A DNA stretch of 64,000 nt from G963662905 sp965230045 (GTDB taxonomy: Bacteria; Bacteroidota; Bacteroidia; Bacteroidales; WRLA01), in the NCBI GenBank assembly GCA_965230045.1, contig OZ245940.1, positions 1,488,001 through 1,552,000 of the forward strand, read 5' to 3'. The translations under genes were made by a program, and so were the position numbers. The notes beneath the pieces are model-generated. The model was not told the origin of the DNA and did no database searches. It worked only from the letters and a program-made list of their open reading frames with translations. Positions within the stretch are counted from its first letter, which is position 1; the number at the start of each line of letters is the position of its first letter. Positions 25,110-34,449 of the stretch are shown here, piece by piece.

Positions 25110-26342
25110 TTATTGATTGGCATTCAATAACCATTCAAATACGTTTTTATGGATAATGCCATTATTGTTTTGTGGAAATGATTCCGTTGAAAGCAGATAT
25201 TTTGGGTAGTTGTCCTTTATTTTTTCCAGTGATCCAAATTCACGCTTTTCTGTCTCCTCATTTGATATTTTCCATGTAACTTGAAAATACTCTATTTCTC
25301 CTTCCTTGTTTTTAGCAATAAAGTCAATTTCTGCATTGCGAAGTGTTCCGGTCCATATTTTGTAACCTCTTCTGAGAAGTTCCAGAAAAACAATGTTTTC
25401 TAAAATATGGCCCCTGTCTGTGGATCTTTCCCGACCTGCCAGTATATTTAATAATCCTAAATCGACTAAATAATATTTTTCTTTAGTGGCGAGTTGTTTT
25501 TTGCCTTTAAGGTCAAAGCGGTTTACGCAATAAAAAACGAAACTTTGTACCAAATAGCTGATAAATTTCTCAACTGTTGCATGGTGTACCTCTTGTTGAT
25601 CTGCTTTCAAAGCTTTTGATATACTGCTGGGCGAAACTTGGTTGCCAATATTTGATGCTACAAATTTTGCTACATTGCTAAAGGCACGTTTATCGTTGAT
25701 CTTGTACCGTTGTGTAATGTATTTTTCAATGATGGTAGTATAGATTGCCTCCAGGTATTCATATATTTTGTCATAGCCTTCTTTTCGTAATTCAACCCCT
25801 TTTGGCAGGGATGTTTCGTTTACGAAATCAAAGAAGAGTGCTTCATAATTTAAGTACTTGTTGTGGTAATCTATTTTTCGGAATTTCAAGTACTCTTTAA
25901 ACGAAAAAGGCAATATCGATATCTCTATGTACCGTCCGCTAAGTAAAGTAGCTAATTCGCCTGACAGCAGGTATGCGTTGGATCCCGTGATATGGACATC
26001 AATGTTTTTGTTCGCAAAAAGCCCGTCAACCAGTTTCTCAAAATCAGGTATGTTTTGAATCTCATCAAGAAAAATGTAGTTGTTTGAGTCCGGGACAAGT
26101 TTCGACTTTATATCAAAATAGATGGATTCCCAGCTTTTTTCCAGAAAATTTTCAGGCAATTCAAAGTTGTATAATTGCGTTTGTTCAGGTTTTATTCCCG
26201 TTTCAATAAGTTTGGTTTTGTATAAATCCAATAAAGTTGATTTCCCTGAACGACGCAGCCCTGTTACGATTTTAATAAGGCCTTTGTCTTTGTAAGACAA
26301 TAACTTATCAATATACTCTTGCCGGTTTATTAATTCTTCCAT
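25110..26342 (-). CDS. AAA_14/DUF4143 ATP-binding protein
   Basis: 410 aa. Walker A GLRRSGKST (about 27-35), Walker B IFLDEIQNI, and sensor-like HITGSNAYLLSGE lie in the N-terminal AAA domain. The C-terminal DUF4143 part ends in an endonuclease-like fold segment (EIDFIAKNKEGEIEYFQVTW, with the spacing D-x-n-E-x-Q seen in PD-(D/E)XK-like folds). The family is abundant and multicopy in Bacteroidota and archaea; its role is unknown, with suggested links to mobile elements or toxin-like activity. The gene is bracketed by two matching hairpins. The start codon lies inside the flanking arm (CCATAAGACA) of the upstream palindrome. Confidence 0.88.
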   Translation of the reverse strand: MEELINRQEYIDKLLSYKDKGLIKIVTGLRRSGKSTLLDLYKTKLIETGIKPEQTQLYNFELPENFLEKSWESIYFDIKSKLVPDSNNYIFLDEIQNIPDFEKLVDGLFANKNIDVHITGSNAYLLSGELATLLSGRYIEISILPFSFKEYLKFRKIDYHNKYLNYEALFFDFVNETSLPKGVELRKEGYDKIYEYLEAIYTTIIEKYITQRYKINDKRAFSNVAKFVASNIGNQVSPSSISKALKADQQEVHHATVEKFISYLVQSFVFYCVNRFDLKGKKQLATKEKYYLVDLGLLNILAGRERSTDRGHILENIVFLELLRRGYKIWTGTLRNAEIDFIAKNKEGEIEYFQVTWKISNEETEKREFGSLEKIKDNYPKYLLSTESFPQNNNGIIHKNVFEWLLNANQ

Positions 26343-26360
26343 AAGACAAAGATACCTTAA

Positions 26361-26397
26361 ATTATCAAAACTTGCAATTTTTGCAGGTTTTGATAAT
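26361..26397. repeat. Hairpin upstream of the DUF4143 ATPase gene
   Basis: Arms ATTATCAAAACTTGCAA and TTGCAGGTTTTGATAAT, one mismatch in 17. A wider imperfect palindrome continues outwards to CCATAAGACA (26339-26348) and TGTCTTATGG (26401-26410). Possible operator, terminator or element end. Confidence 0.8.
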
Positions 26398-26452
26398 TTG
26401 TGTCTTATGGCTATCTGGAATCATGACTGTTTTTTAAGATGCTCTTTTTTCA

Positions 26453-26483
26453 CAAAAAAAACGAGCCCGAAAGCCCGTTTCCG
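26453..26483 (-). terminator. Intrinsic terminator of lepA
   Basis: On the minus strand AACGGGC, loop, GCTCGTT followed by a run of T, starting 40 bp after the lepA stop. Confidence 0.75.
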
Positions 26484-26524
26484 AAAAATATTATGTGCTT
26501 CATTCAGATGTTCTGAATTGGCGT

Positions 26525-28312
26525 TTAGTCTAGTTTCAAGACAGCAAGGAAAGCCGTTTGCGGCACTTCCACATTACCTACCTGGCGCATGCGTTTTTTC
26601 CCTTTTTTCTGTTTTTCGAGCAGTTTGCGCTTTCGTGTGATGTCGCCACCATAACATTTGGCCGTAACATCTTTACGCACGGCTTTAATGGTTTCGCGGG
26701 CGATGATCTTGGCGCCAATAGCTGCCTGGATGGCGATATCGAATTGCTGGCGCGGAATGAGTTCTTTCAGCTTCACGCACATCTTGCGGCCAAAATCATA
26801 GGCGTTGTCGCGGTGGATGAGGGTTGATAGGGCATCCACAGATTCGCTGTTGAGCAGGATATCAAGTTTTACCAAATTTGCGCGCTGATAGCTGGAAGTA
26901 TAATAATCGAAAGAAGCATAACCTTTGGAAATGCTTTTGAGCTTATCGTAAAAATCAAAAACGATTTCGCCCAGTGGCATTTCAAAAATCACTTCCACAC
27001 GCTCGCTGGTCAAATAGGTTTGGTTTTTGAGCGTTCCTCGTTTGCCAATGCAAAGGTTCATAATAGCACCAACAAAATCCGATTTGGTGATGATATTGGC
27101 GGTGATATAAGGCTCTTCGATATAGTCGAGGTATTTTTGCTCGGGCAAACCGGAAGGGTTGTGCACTTCAAAAACCTCATTTTTAGTTGTGTAGGCTTTG
27201 TATGATACGTTGGGAACGGTAGTGATTACGTTCATATCGAATTCGCGGTCTAAGCGTTCCTGTACAATCTCCATATGGAGCAGTCCGAGGAAACCGCAAC
27301 GAAAACCAAATCCCAGTGCTGCTGATGATTCAGGCTCAAAAGTGAGGGAAGCATCATTGAGCTGTAGCTTTTCCAGTGAGGCGCGCAGGTCTTCATAATC
27401 GTCGGCATCAACGGGATAAATACCTGCAAAAACCATGGGTTTTACGTTTTCAAAACCGCTCACAGCTTTATCGCAGGGGTTTTCCACATGTGTGATGGTG
27501 TCGCCTACTTTTACTTCGGTGCTGGTTTTGATGCCGGAAATTATATAACCTACATCACCTGCCGAAAGCTCCTTTTTGGAATCCATGCCCAGCTTGAGCA
27601 CACCAATTTCGTCGGCATGATATTTTTTACCGGTATTTACAAATTTTACATGATCGCCTTTGGCCATTTTCCCGTTCAGGATACGGAAATAGGCAATTAC
27701 GCCACGGAATGAGTTGAAAACAGAATCGAAAATCAAAGCCTGAAGCGGCTCGTCGGGTTCGCCTTTGGGCGCCGGGACGCGGTCGATAATTGCATCAAGG
27801 ATGCGCTCAACACCAAATCCGGTTTTGCCACTGGCGGGAATAATGTCGTCTTCATCGCAGCCAATGAGGTCAACAATTTGTTCGCTGACTTCTTCGGGCA
27901 TGGCTGCATCCAAATCCATTTTATTGAGAATGGGGATGATTTCCAGGTCATTTTCCAAAGCCAGATAAAGGTTGCTGATTGTTTGTGCCTGGATTCCCTG
28001 CGTTGCGTCCACAATCAAAAGCGCGCCTTCACAGGCTGCAATGGAGCGGGAAACTTCGTAGGAAAAATCAACGTGACCGGGAGTATCTATAAGATTAAGG
28101 CGGTAGGTTTCCCCTTCGCGGGTATAATTCATTTGGATGGCGTGGCTCTTAATAGTGATGCCGCGCTCGCGTTCAAGGTCCATATCGTCCAAAACCTGAT
28201 CTTGCAAATCACGCTCGGAAACAGTCTGTGTGAGCTGTAACATCCTGTCTGCCAGCGTACTCTTCCCGTGGTCAATATGGGCTATGATACAAAAATTCCT
28301 GATGTCTTTCAT
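26525..28312 (-). CDS. lepA: Elongation factor 4 (LepA)
   Basis: 595-aa translational GTPase that acts on ribosomes (back-translocation or initiation/assembly effects). G1 motif AHIDHGKST near the N-terminus, G3 DTPGHVDF, G4 NKMD, then domain II and the LepA-specific C-terminal domain (GDITRKRKLLEKQKKGKKRM). Length matches the family. It ends 40 bp before a clear terminator. The upstream gene on the same strand, a lipoate ligase-like gene, stops 44 bp before its start. Confidence 0.98.
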   Translation of the reverse strand: MKDIRNFCIIAHIDHGKSTLADRMLQLTQTVSERDLQDQVLDDMDLERERGITIKSHAIQMNYTREGETYRLNLIDTPGHVDFSYEVSRSIAACEGALLIVDATQGIQAQTISNLYLALENDLEIIPILNKMDLDAAMPEEVSEQIVDLIGCDEDDIIPASGKTGFGVERILDAIIDRVPAPKGEPDEPLQALIFDSVFNSFRGVIAYFRILNGKMAKGDHVKFVNTGKKYHADEIGVLKLGMDSKKELSAGDVGYIISGIKTSTEVKVGDTITHVENPCDKAVSGFENVKPMVFAGIYPVDADDYEDLRASLEKLQLNDASLTFEPESSAALGFGFRCGFLGLLHMEIVQERLDREFDMNVITTVPNVSYKAYTTKNEVFEVHNPSGLPEQKYLDYIEEPYITANIITKSDFVGAIMNLCIGKRGTLKNQTYLTSERVEVIFEMPLGEIVFDFYDKLKSISKGYASFDYYTSSYQRANLVKLDILLNSESVDALSTLIHRDNAYDFGRKMCVKLKELIPRQQFDIAIQAAIGAKIIARETIKAVRKDVTAKCYGGDITRKRKLLEKQKKGKKRMRQVGNVEVPQTAFLAVLKLD

Positions 28313-28355
28313 GGCTGCAAAAGTAGTAATTATTCAGTTTGATTGGAATAGGTAT

Positions 28356-28973
28356 TTATAGCAAAAATCCACGGGCAATTTTCTGTTTTAATTCTGTTAT
28401 GTCGATTTTGTAACCTTCTTTTTGTAAGGATGTTACAAAATCCTCATGCTTCCGCCCCAGGCGATAGTCGGGCTCTCGTGAAGGATGTGCCAGATAGCGG
28501 CCTATGAGTTTGGGATCAATGCCGATATTGAGCACGGCATGGTAAAACCAGCGTTCCGGATGTTTGTACATGGATGAGCCCAGAATTTTCTTTTCGCCTA
28601 TGCTGATATCGCTGATGCCTTTCTGTCCCAGGTTTTTTACATCCATTTGCTCCAGTGCAGCAATAATTATATTGTTGCAATATCTGAAGAAGTCGGCGGG
28701 TTTGCGGTGTATTTTGAAATCGCCGACAGCAGATACGACCAGGCTTTCCGGACTGAGGATCACACTTTCGCCTCCGGAAGGCCGTTTAAAAACCGGAACC
28801 TGATCCGCGAGGACATGCTCTATATTCAATGCTTTTTCTGCTTTATTGGAACGGCCCAAAACAATAGCCAGCAGATCGGGCTGCCAGAGGAAAAATTCTT
28901 TTCCGGGCTGGTAATGGTTTAAGATGTTGATGTCAGGCAAATCGTAGTCCCGCATTTTAATTTCAGGCTGCAT
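28356..28973 (-). CDS. Lipoate-protein ligase A-like protein
   Basis: 205 aa with the biotin/lipoate ligase fold. Visible motifs: LAIVLGRSNKAEKALN, a lipoate-binding-loop equivalent VFKRPSGGESVILSP (canonical is RRxxGGGxVxHD), and the lysine motif SIGEKKILGSSMYKHPERWFYHAVLNIGID. Shorter than E. coli LplA, with no C-terminal accessory domain. It would attach lipoyl or octanoyl groups to E2 or GcvH proteins; the exact reaction cannot be told from sequence alone. ATG at 28973 or 28955 are both possible. Confidence 0.75.
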   Translation of the reverse strand: MQPEIKMRDYDLPDINILNHYQPGKEFFLWQPDLLAIVLGRSNKAEKALNIEHVLADQVPVFKRPSGGESVILSPESLVVSAVGDFKIHRKPADFFRYCNNIIIAALEQMDVKNLGQKGISDISIGEKKILGSSMYKHPERWFYHAVLNIGIDPKLIGRYLAHPSREPDYRLGRKHEDFVTSLQKEGYKIDITELKQKIARGFLL

Positions 28974-29029
28974 CTTTCCTTTGATTGGTGTGAAAATAAA
29001 AGTCCGAAAAGACAGTTTTTGTTTAAAAT

Positions 29030-30697
29030 CTATTCAACAACAACTAATTTCCCATGCCTTCTGCCGTTTTGACCTTTGATTTGCCAGAGATATATTCCTG
29101 TTTTCAGAAGGCTGACATCAATTTCAGTTTCAGCCTGATTTGAAGAAAATTGCTGGCTGAGGAGCTTTCGTCCGTCAATAGTGAAAATTTCCAATCTGAA
29201 ACTTTCATTTCCTGGCCGGGTTTGCCTGATGGTAAATCGATCCTGGCAGGGATTGGGATAAATCAGGATGCCGCTGGTATCATCAACTTCATGTACTTCA
29301 GATAACAGGCTGATGGCATATTCCAACTGCACATCGATGCCATCTGTCCACTGTTGGATCAGGCTTTCGCGCGTAAGAGGAACTTTTATGTCGGGCTGTA
29401 CACCTCCATGCAGCAGGGAATCTGAATCGAGTTGGATTTTCTGGTTTTCATCCAAAGAACGAGCCTGAGCAAATGATATGGAAATATCGAGTGGCAGCAG
29501 CACAGGATCGTGATCCACCATCCCAAATGAACCATTTGTGCCCCAATGAGATACAATATGGGCGTTGTCGAGCCGATCAAACATCATGGCAAAACCTTCG
29601 CCAGTGCTGACGCAGTTCGGATCAACCAAAACGGCTATCTCTCCTTCAAATAAAGGCTGGAGCGGTTCAGTTTGCAGCATAATATCAATGGCGTAGTCGT
29701 CATCATAAGTGCCGGTAATGTATTCGTAAAATGATGGATTTTGATAAAACAATCCCATAGTTACAGCTGCTTGCAAATCATTTCCGCCAAGATTTCCGCG
29801 CAGATCAACAATCATTTTTTGTACATCATTATCGTTGAAATACTGAATGGCCTTTTTTACAGTCAGGAAATCTTCGAATTGCAGCATTTCGGCTACAGTC
29901 AGGCATTCCGCTGCTTCTTGTGTGATGCGTAAATAGGCAATGTTATTTTCCATCATGCGGTAGGTAACCAAAGAGTCGTTTTCTGAAGACGGTGCCGTAT
30001 TATAGAATCCACTGATAAAAAGCAGCATATTGTCATCATAAGCGGTCAGGTTCATTTCTGCACCATCATCAAAAGTGAAAGTAACTTCAGTGCCAGCTGC
30101 TGCCCGTGTCATCATCAAGCCGCGGCTGAATAACCGGCCTTGCTGCGTTGCGTAGTTAAAATACGGGTTGGTGCATTCCAATGCCGCGATCTCATCAATA
30201 TTGATTCCGTTTCGTTTCGTGATTATGTCACCGGTGCGCAACCCCTGTGCGTAAGCGGGACTTTCCGGATCAATAATGCTTACCGCAAATGTTCCGTCAT
30301 CGAGAGGTGTGAGGTTAAAACCGTACGTGCCGCCTGCAATTTCTGATTTGTAATAAGCGGGTATGCCCGAAAAACTATTGTGCCCATCGGGTATGCTGAA
30401 AAAATATTCATAAAGGCTTTTTATAAATGCGATGGAATCAGAATTGCTCTGTGCATTGTCAATTTCCGGTTTTGTTATGGAATATTTTTCGTCCCATTGA
30501 ATTGCTTTCCAATCAGTATATGGGTAGCGCAACTTCAATACGGCATGAAGCGAGTCAAATGCTTGTGTCCAGGGGAGGTCGCTATAGTCAAACTGTGAAG
30601 AGATATTTTGTGTGCTTGATGTTGTTTTCGATTCATTCTGGCTAAATGACAGCATGCTGATAATCAAAGCGATGAGAAACAGACTGATTTTTTTCAT
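29030..30697 (-). CDS. S41-family peptidase with T9SS sorting domain
   Basis: 555 aa. Signal peptide (SLFLIALIISMLSFSQ), a PDZ-like segment (AYAQGLRTGDIITKRNGINIDEI), and the S41 catalytic domain with KMIVDLRGNLGGNDL and the serine region DPNCVSTGEGFAMMF. The usual downstream lysine of the carboxy-terminal-processing Ser-Lys dyad is not obvious, so activity may follow the tricorn/IRBP-like variant. A type A T9SS sorting domain ends the protein (ILIYPNPCQDRFTI, LEIFTIDGRKLL, LKTGIYLWQIKG). Exported protease of unknown substrate. First of three exported hydrolases when read left to right along the window. Confidence 0.85.
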   Translation of the reverse strand: MKKISLFLIALIISMLSFSQNESKTTSSTQNISSQFDYSDLPWTQAFDSLHAVLKLRYPYTDWKAIQWDEKYSITKPEIDNAQSNSDSIAFIKSLYEYFFSIPDGHNSFSGIPAYYKSEIAGGTYGFNLTPLDDGTFAVSIIDPESPAYAQGLRTGDIITKRNGINIDEIAALECTNPYFNYATQQGRLFSRGLMMTRAAAGTEVTFTFDDGAEMNLTAYDDNMLLFISGFYNTAPSSENDSLVTYRMMENNIAYLRITQEAAECLTVAEMLQFEDFLTVKKAIQYFNDNDVQKMIVDLRGNLGGNDLQAAVTMGLFYQNPSFYEYITGTYDDDYAIDIMLQTEPLQPLFEGEIAVLVDPNCVSTGEGFAMMFDRLDNAHIVSHWGTNGSFGMVDHDPVLLPLDISISFAQARSLDENQKIQLDSDSLLHGGVQPDIKVPLTRESLIQQWTDGIDVQLEYAISLLSEVHEVDDTSGILIYPNPCQDRFTIRQTRPGNESFRLEIFTIDGRKLLSQQFSSNQAETEIDVSLLKTGIYLWQIKGQNGRRHGKLVVVE

Positions 30698-30718
30698 GAT
30701 GTTTGTTTTATGGGGATT

Positions 30719-31921
30719 TTAAAAGCTTTCGTATGTTTTTACACGACCCAAACAGGGATTTGAATAATAGAGCTTCCAGTTTTTCTCTTGAAAATCAAAA
30801 ACTGTATGGGAAAGTGTGCTGGATCCGTTTTGATCGTGTACACAAGGCGTATATTCACCTTCGTGCGATGACATTAATTCCGTAAAAAGCGCGTCATGAA
30901 TATCATCTGGTTTTTCACCATAAGGCGCTGCATTGGCGGTTAATGTATCAAAGCGCCCAAAGGAAGAGGGAAATACACTTTCATCCTGTGCAATTTCTTT
31001 TGTGGCGTCATCAATAAAGTGATTGGTATGCACATACATGCCTGAAATTTCTTTTTGGCTTCTTACTTCCGGAGCTGCTTCAATGCTTACAATGCGTTTT
31101 TCGGTAAAAGAACCGATATTATGCGTCATTGTTTTGGCTCTTTGCGGGATGCTTGCACGCGCAATGGCATCGTCAAGATTTTGGGCATCCATCACCGAGC
31201 GAAAATGAAAAGCCGCAGGAACGGATGGTTCTATGTGCAGCCCTGAGATATCGTTGCCACTTTGCACAATTCCTGCTTCGTTCATGCCAGGCGGAACGCC
31301 CATGAGCATACCCGGATAGCTTAAGCCGAGAATGTCGGGCTTGCCTTTGACCGACAGTTTTACAAGGTACATGCTGTTCAGAAAGCTGGTAAACAAATCT
31401 TCGTTATGCGCCAGGAATAATTTTCCGTCTTTTGAATAAGCCAGCGTGCTACATCCCAGATTATCAGGGAGTTGTACGGCCTTTTTGCCCGATAATTCAT
31501 AATACAAATAGTAAACCTCCATAAAAATATTGCTGCTGAAAATATCTTTAAAGCTGAGCTTGCAGCCATCCGCAATCCCTTGAATTTCATCAATATAATC
31601 CGGAAAAAATTTCTGGCTGGCTTCCAGAAAAGGCGTATAAAATACATCGGGGGCGCTGTCAATAATGGCGTTTATTGCAGTCAAAAGGTCTCGCAAGGCC
31701 ATTCGTGATGATTGGATCTCTTTGGAAAAATTTGCACCGATTTGTTTTCCAACTTCATAGTGGCTGCCCGAAGCTTCGAGGTATTTGAAAAAAGGGTGGC
31801 TTTCCGGTTTTACAGGGATGATTTCAGTATCATCATCTTTCGAACATCCCCATAAGCTTGGAAGGATCACAGCTCCGGTGCCTGCAGCTGCAGCGCGGAA
31901 TAAGAATTGTCTTCGTTTCAT
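30719..31921 (-). CDS. C45-family autoproteolytic acyltransferase/hydrolase, lipoprotein
   Basis: 400 aa from ATG 31921, where a twin-arginine-like leader begins (MKRRQFLFRAAAAG) and leads to a lipobox Cys26 (SLWGCSK). The N-terminal nucleophile candidate is Cys157 in LGCSTLAYSKDGKLFLAHNED, as in acyl-CoA:6-aminopenicillanate acyltransferase-like C45 proteins that cleave themselves before the Cys. Other family marks: GLSYPGMLMGVPPGMNEAGI and THNIGSFTEKR. Likely an amidase or acyltransferase on the periplasmic side or surface; substrate unknown. It lies between two other exported hydrolases on the same strand. Confidence 0.8.
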   Translation of the reverse strand: MKRRQFLFRAAAAGTGAVILPSLWGCSKDDDTEIIPVKPESHPFFKYLEASGSHYEVGKQIGANFSKEIQSSRMALRDLLTAINAIIDSAPDVFYTPFLEASQKFFPDYIDEIQGIADGCKLSFKDIFSSNIFMEVYYLYYELSGKKAVQLPDNLGCSTLAYSKDGKLFLAHNEDLFTSFLNSMYLVKLSVKGKPDILGLSYPGMLMGVPPGMNEAGIVQSGNDISGLHIEPSVPAAFHFRSVMDAQNLDDAIARASIPQRAKTMTHNIGSFTEKRIVSIEAAPEVRSQKEISGMYVHTNHFIDDATKEIAQDESVFPSSFGRFDTLTANAAPYGEKPDDIHDALFTELMSSHEGEYTPCVHDQNGSSTLSHTVFDFQEKNWKLYYSNPCLGRVKTYESF

Positions 31922-31977
31922 TTTTTGATGTGTTTTATGGCTGGACAATAAATTCCAAATTGGTTTTATTTCTGGTT

Positions 31978-33216
31978 TTATTGATTTTTTAGGATATCAT
32001 CAAGCTGATAAAGAGCGGAATACATTTGTAGAAGTTCCGCCATCATATCGTTCATCATAATATTGAAATCCCAGATGTTGGTGTACATCACAACAGTGAG
32101 GTCGTTTTCGGGATTGTAACGCGCTACCGTAAAAAATGCCACATGGCCTCCATTATGGCCATAACCCAGATCGGGTGTAAAAACAGTGCCCAATCCGTAA
32201 TTCTGATGCGATTCAAATGTAGGCAGGCAATCCATCATATAAAAGCGGACATTTTCGTAGTTAATACCTGCTTTTCCGGTATATAGATTTTTTGTCCAGT
32301 GGGCCAGATCATGTGGCGTGGTAACCATATTGCCTTCAGCCACATGCATGGAGACATTGTGAAAAGGAACTTCAATAATTTGCCCTTCAACGAAAACCCA
32401 TGAAGGGGCATAGGGTTCCGGCAGACTGATATCAGTGCCCAAAAATGGGAAATGGGTGTTGTTGAGGTTTAAGGGTTTCAGGAAATTTTCAGCGAGGAAC
32501 TGATCATATCTTTTGCCCGAAACGCGTTCGATGATCAGGCCGAGCAGCCCCATACCGGTATCCGAATAGTGGAATTCAGTGGTGGGTTTTGAATTATAAA
32601 GCTGATGTTTTGAAACGATTCCAGCCGTTTCCTCGATGGTAAATGTGTGATCGGGCTGCTGCAGTATATCCGTTATATAGTCGCAATAACGCATTCCCGC
32701 ATAAGGTTCGCTAACGGTATCAGGAATATCCTGATTGATAATATCCCACATGCCGGCACGGTGCTGAAGCAATAATTTGATGGTGATATCCTCTTTAAAA
32801 GGGATGTCGAAATTTTCTGTTTCAGGTAGATAAGGCTGCTCACTTCCTGGAATATTTGCTGTGATTTTATGGTCTATATTGAGCTTCCCTTCCTGGTGAA
32901 GCAGCATAATTGCAGCAGCCGTATAGGTTTTTGTTGTGCTGGCTGCCCTGAAATGCGTATGTTCTGTGGTTTCTGATAAATCGCCGCAAGCTACATAATA
33001 CTCGCCGGCGGGCGCAATAATTTTTAAGGCATATCCGCCGGGATAATTTTCCTTGCCAGCCACAAAATCATTCCAGGTATTGTCGGTAAGCTCCTGAAGT
33101 TCTTGCTGATGATTCGTGATCGGTTTTATTTCGGAATCGGAATTTTCTTTGCTGCAGGAAAATGAGAAGCAGCTAAACAAAAGTATTGCTAAAAAGCAGG
33201 CAACATTTGATTTCAT
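31978..33216 (-). CDS. Serine hydrolase, beta-lactamase class C-like, lipoprotein
   Basis: 412 aa from ATG 33216. Lipobox Cys21 (SCFSFSC). Catalytic serine Ser93 in AASTTKTYTAAAIM (SxxK, Lys96); Tyr motif FHYSDTGMGLLG in place of YxN; and GYGHNGGHVAFF in the position of the KTG box. These are the marks of the class C beta-lactamase/esterase/DD-peptidase superfamily. The frame includes an upstream in-frame start at 33240 that I reject because the signal peptide begins at 33216. Substrate unknown. Confidence 0.85.
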   Translation of the reverse strand: MKSNVACFLAILLFSCFSFSCSKENSDSEIKPITNHQQELQELTDNTWNDFVAGKENYPGGYALKIIAPAGEYYVACGDLSETTEHTHFRAASTTKTYTAAAIMLLHQEGKLNIDHKITANIPGSEQPYLPETENFDIPFKEDITIKLLLQHRAGMWDIINQDIPDTVSEPYAGMRYCDYITDILQQPDHTFTIEETAGIVSKHQLYNSKPTTEFHYSDTGMGLLGLIIERVSGKRYDQFLAENFLKPLNLNNTHFPFLGTDISLPEPYAPSWVFVEGQIIEVPFHNVSMHVAEGNMVTTPHDLAHWTKNLYTGKAGINYENVRFYMMDCLPTFESHQNYGLGTVFTPDLGYGHNGGHVAFFTVARYNPENDLTVVMYTNIWDFNIMMNDMMAELLQMYSALYQLDDILKNQ

Positions 33217-33316
33217 GGGATGGGGTTTATTGGTTTGCAATAAATTGAAATCAAATATAGTGTTATTATCTATTCGATTAAAGCTCAGACAAATATTTTA
33301 TCTGAATATCCCGGTG

Positions 33317-33377
33317 CAGATTCCTCCCGGCACGCAGTCCGCTCAAATGATTATGGCTTTGCGGTGAAAGGAATCTG
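33317..33377. repeat. Short relative of the 21.2-kb palindromic element
   Basis: Ends CAGATTCCT and AGGAATCTG form an inverted repeat. Its reverse complement (CAGATTCCTTTC, then GCAAAGCCATAATCATTT) aligns with the reverse complement of the right half of the 21205-21423 element (CAGATTCCTCCCTTCAC, AAAGCCTTAATCACTT). Confidence 0.65.
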
Positions 33378-33385
33378 TATCAGGT

Positions 33386-33567
33386 TTAGCCTGATTAATT
33401 CATAAATCTTCGTCATGAGAATGCAAAACGCAATAAGAGAAAGGGAGCACAGGTTTTCGGCACGCAGGAATAGCCGTAGCTATTTTGAGTACCGGAAACA
33501 GAGCATTCCTTTCTGTTGAAGCGGTTTGCGTTCGTAATAGAATGGTTTGTGAATTATTCAGGTTAGA
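33386..33567 (+). repeat. Dispersed inverted-repeat element, copy A (MITE-like)
   Basis: About 182 bp. The terminal inverted repeats are TAGCCTGATTAATTCATAAAT and, on the other strand, CTAACCTGAATAATTCACAAA. The interior shares long identical runs with 38527-38707, for example AGGAATAGCCGTAGCTATTT and GCAATAAGAGAAAGG. No transposase inside. The translated minus-strand similarity between copies follows from the DNA repeat and is not evidence of a gene. Confidence 0.85.
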
Positions 33568-33664
33568 TTGGATGTTTATAAACCAAATGGTATAAGGACA
33601 TCTCAATGGGTAAGGATATGGTTTCGCTTTAATTGCGATCTAATTTGTGTTATTTTTGATAAAA

Positions 33665-34441
33665 TCATAGAACATCAAATATCATAATGACCGCAGCTAC
33701 GAGCTGTGTTCCGGCAAAAAGGTATTTCAGGTTTTTGGGTTTTGAACTGAGCGCCATTTTTGCTCCGGCAAAGCCACCGATCATTCCGCCAAATGCCAAA
33801 GGGATTGCCAGGTTTAGGTCAAAAAGCCCGGCGCCCAGGTGGCCAAAGAATCCTGCTGCAGCCGAAATGGTGACCAGCATTGTAGAAGTGCCAACCGCTA
33901 CATGCATGGGAACGCTCATCGTTAAAAGCATTAAGGGGACCAAAAACGAACCTCCGGAAACACCCACCATTCCCGAAAGAAACCCTGTTAGTAACACAAT
34001 TGGAACGGTGACGGCCAGATTTACATGATAAGTTTCTCCGTTTGAATTTAAAGCGATAATCCATTTGTGCTTGCTCTTTAGCTTCTGTTTAGGCTTTTTC
34101 AACATCAGTAAGGCTGCGGCAAACATAACAATGGCAAAAGTTATTTTTAGTGCTTTTTCATTAAAATACTGGCCGAAAAACCCACCAGCAAAAGCCGAGA
34201 AAAATATCAAAACCCCTAGAAGTATCGTGAGTTTCCAGTGGTTTTTCTTTTCCTTGCTAAACAGTATCGTTGCCATTAGCGAGGAGCACATCAGGATAAA
34301 CTGGCCTGTGGAAGCAGCCAGGTTCATTGTAATCCCTGATAAAACTAGAGCCAATACAAAAAAGTTCCCGCCGCCGCGACCGGTCATGGTCATCAAAAAA
34401 GCGATCAGCATAATGATGACCGCTAGTATCCATATATTCAT
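33665..34441 (-). CDS. TauE/SafE-family sulfite/sulfur exporter-like permease
   Basis: 258-aa inner-membrane protein with about eight hydrophobic helices in two halves. Each half carries the family's glycine-rich signature (GRGGGNFFVLALVLSG; GVSGGSFLVPLMLL). TauE/SafE members move sulfite, sulfoacetate or related sulfur compounds. It lies 8 bp after a rhodanese gene and is part of the ArsR-linked cluster, so export or uptake of a sulfur species is likely. An ArsR-type palindrome precedes the rhodanese-tauE pair. Confidence 0.85.
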   Translation of the reverse strand: MNIWILAVIIMLIAFLMTMTGRGGGNFFVLALVLSGITMNLAASTGQFILMCSSLMATILFSKEKKNHWKLTILLGVLIFFSAFAGGFFGQYFNEKALKITFAIVMFAAALLMLKKPKQKLKSKHKWIIALNSNGETYHVNLAVTVPIVLLTGFLSGMVGVSGGSFLVPLMLLTMSVPMHVAVGTSTMLVTISAAAGFFGHLGAGLFDLNLAIPLAFGGMIGGFAGAKMALSSKPKNLKYLFAGTQLVAAVIMIFDVL

Positions 34442-34449
34442 AATTTTAC

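Larger units (their letters stand above)
33241..33664. other. Intergenic region made of two dispersed repeats
   Basis: No gene. It holds a 61-bp hairpin element (33317-33377) and, 8 bp later, a 182-bp inverted-repeat element (33386-33567). The rest is AT-rich spacer between two convergently arranged blocks on the minus strand. Confidence 0.7.

Noticed and set aside
33400..33606. Minus-strand frame whose translation resembles that of 38541-38762
   Set aside because: The similarity comes from the shared non-coding repeat element; neither frame has a start context or neighbours that suggest a gene.
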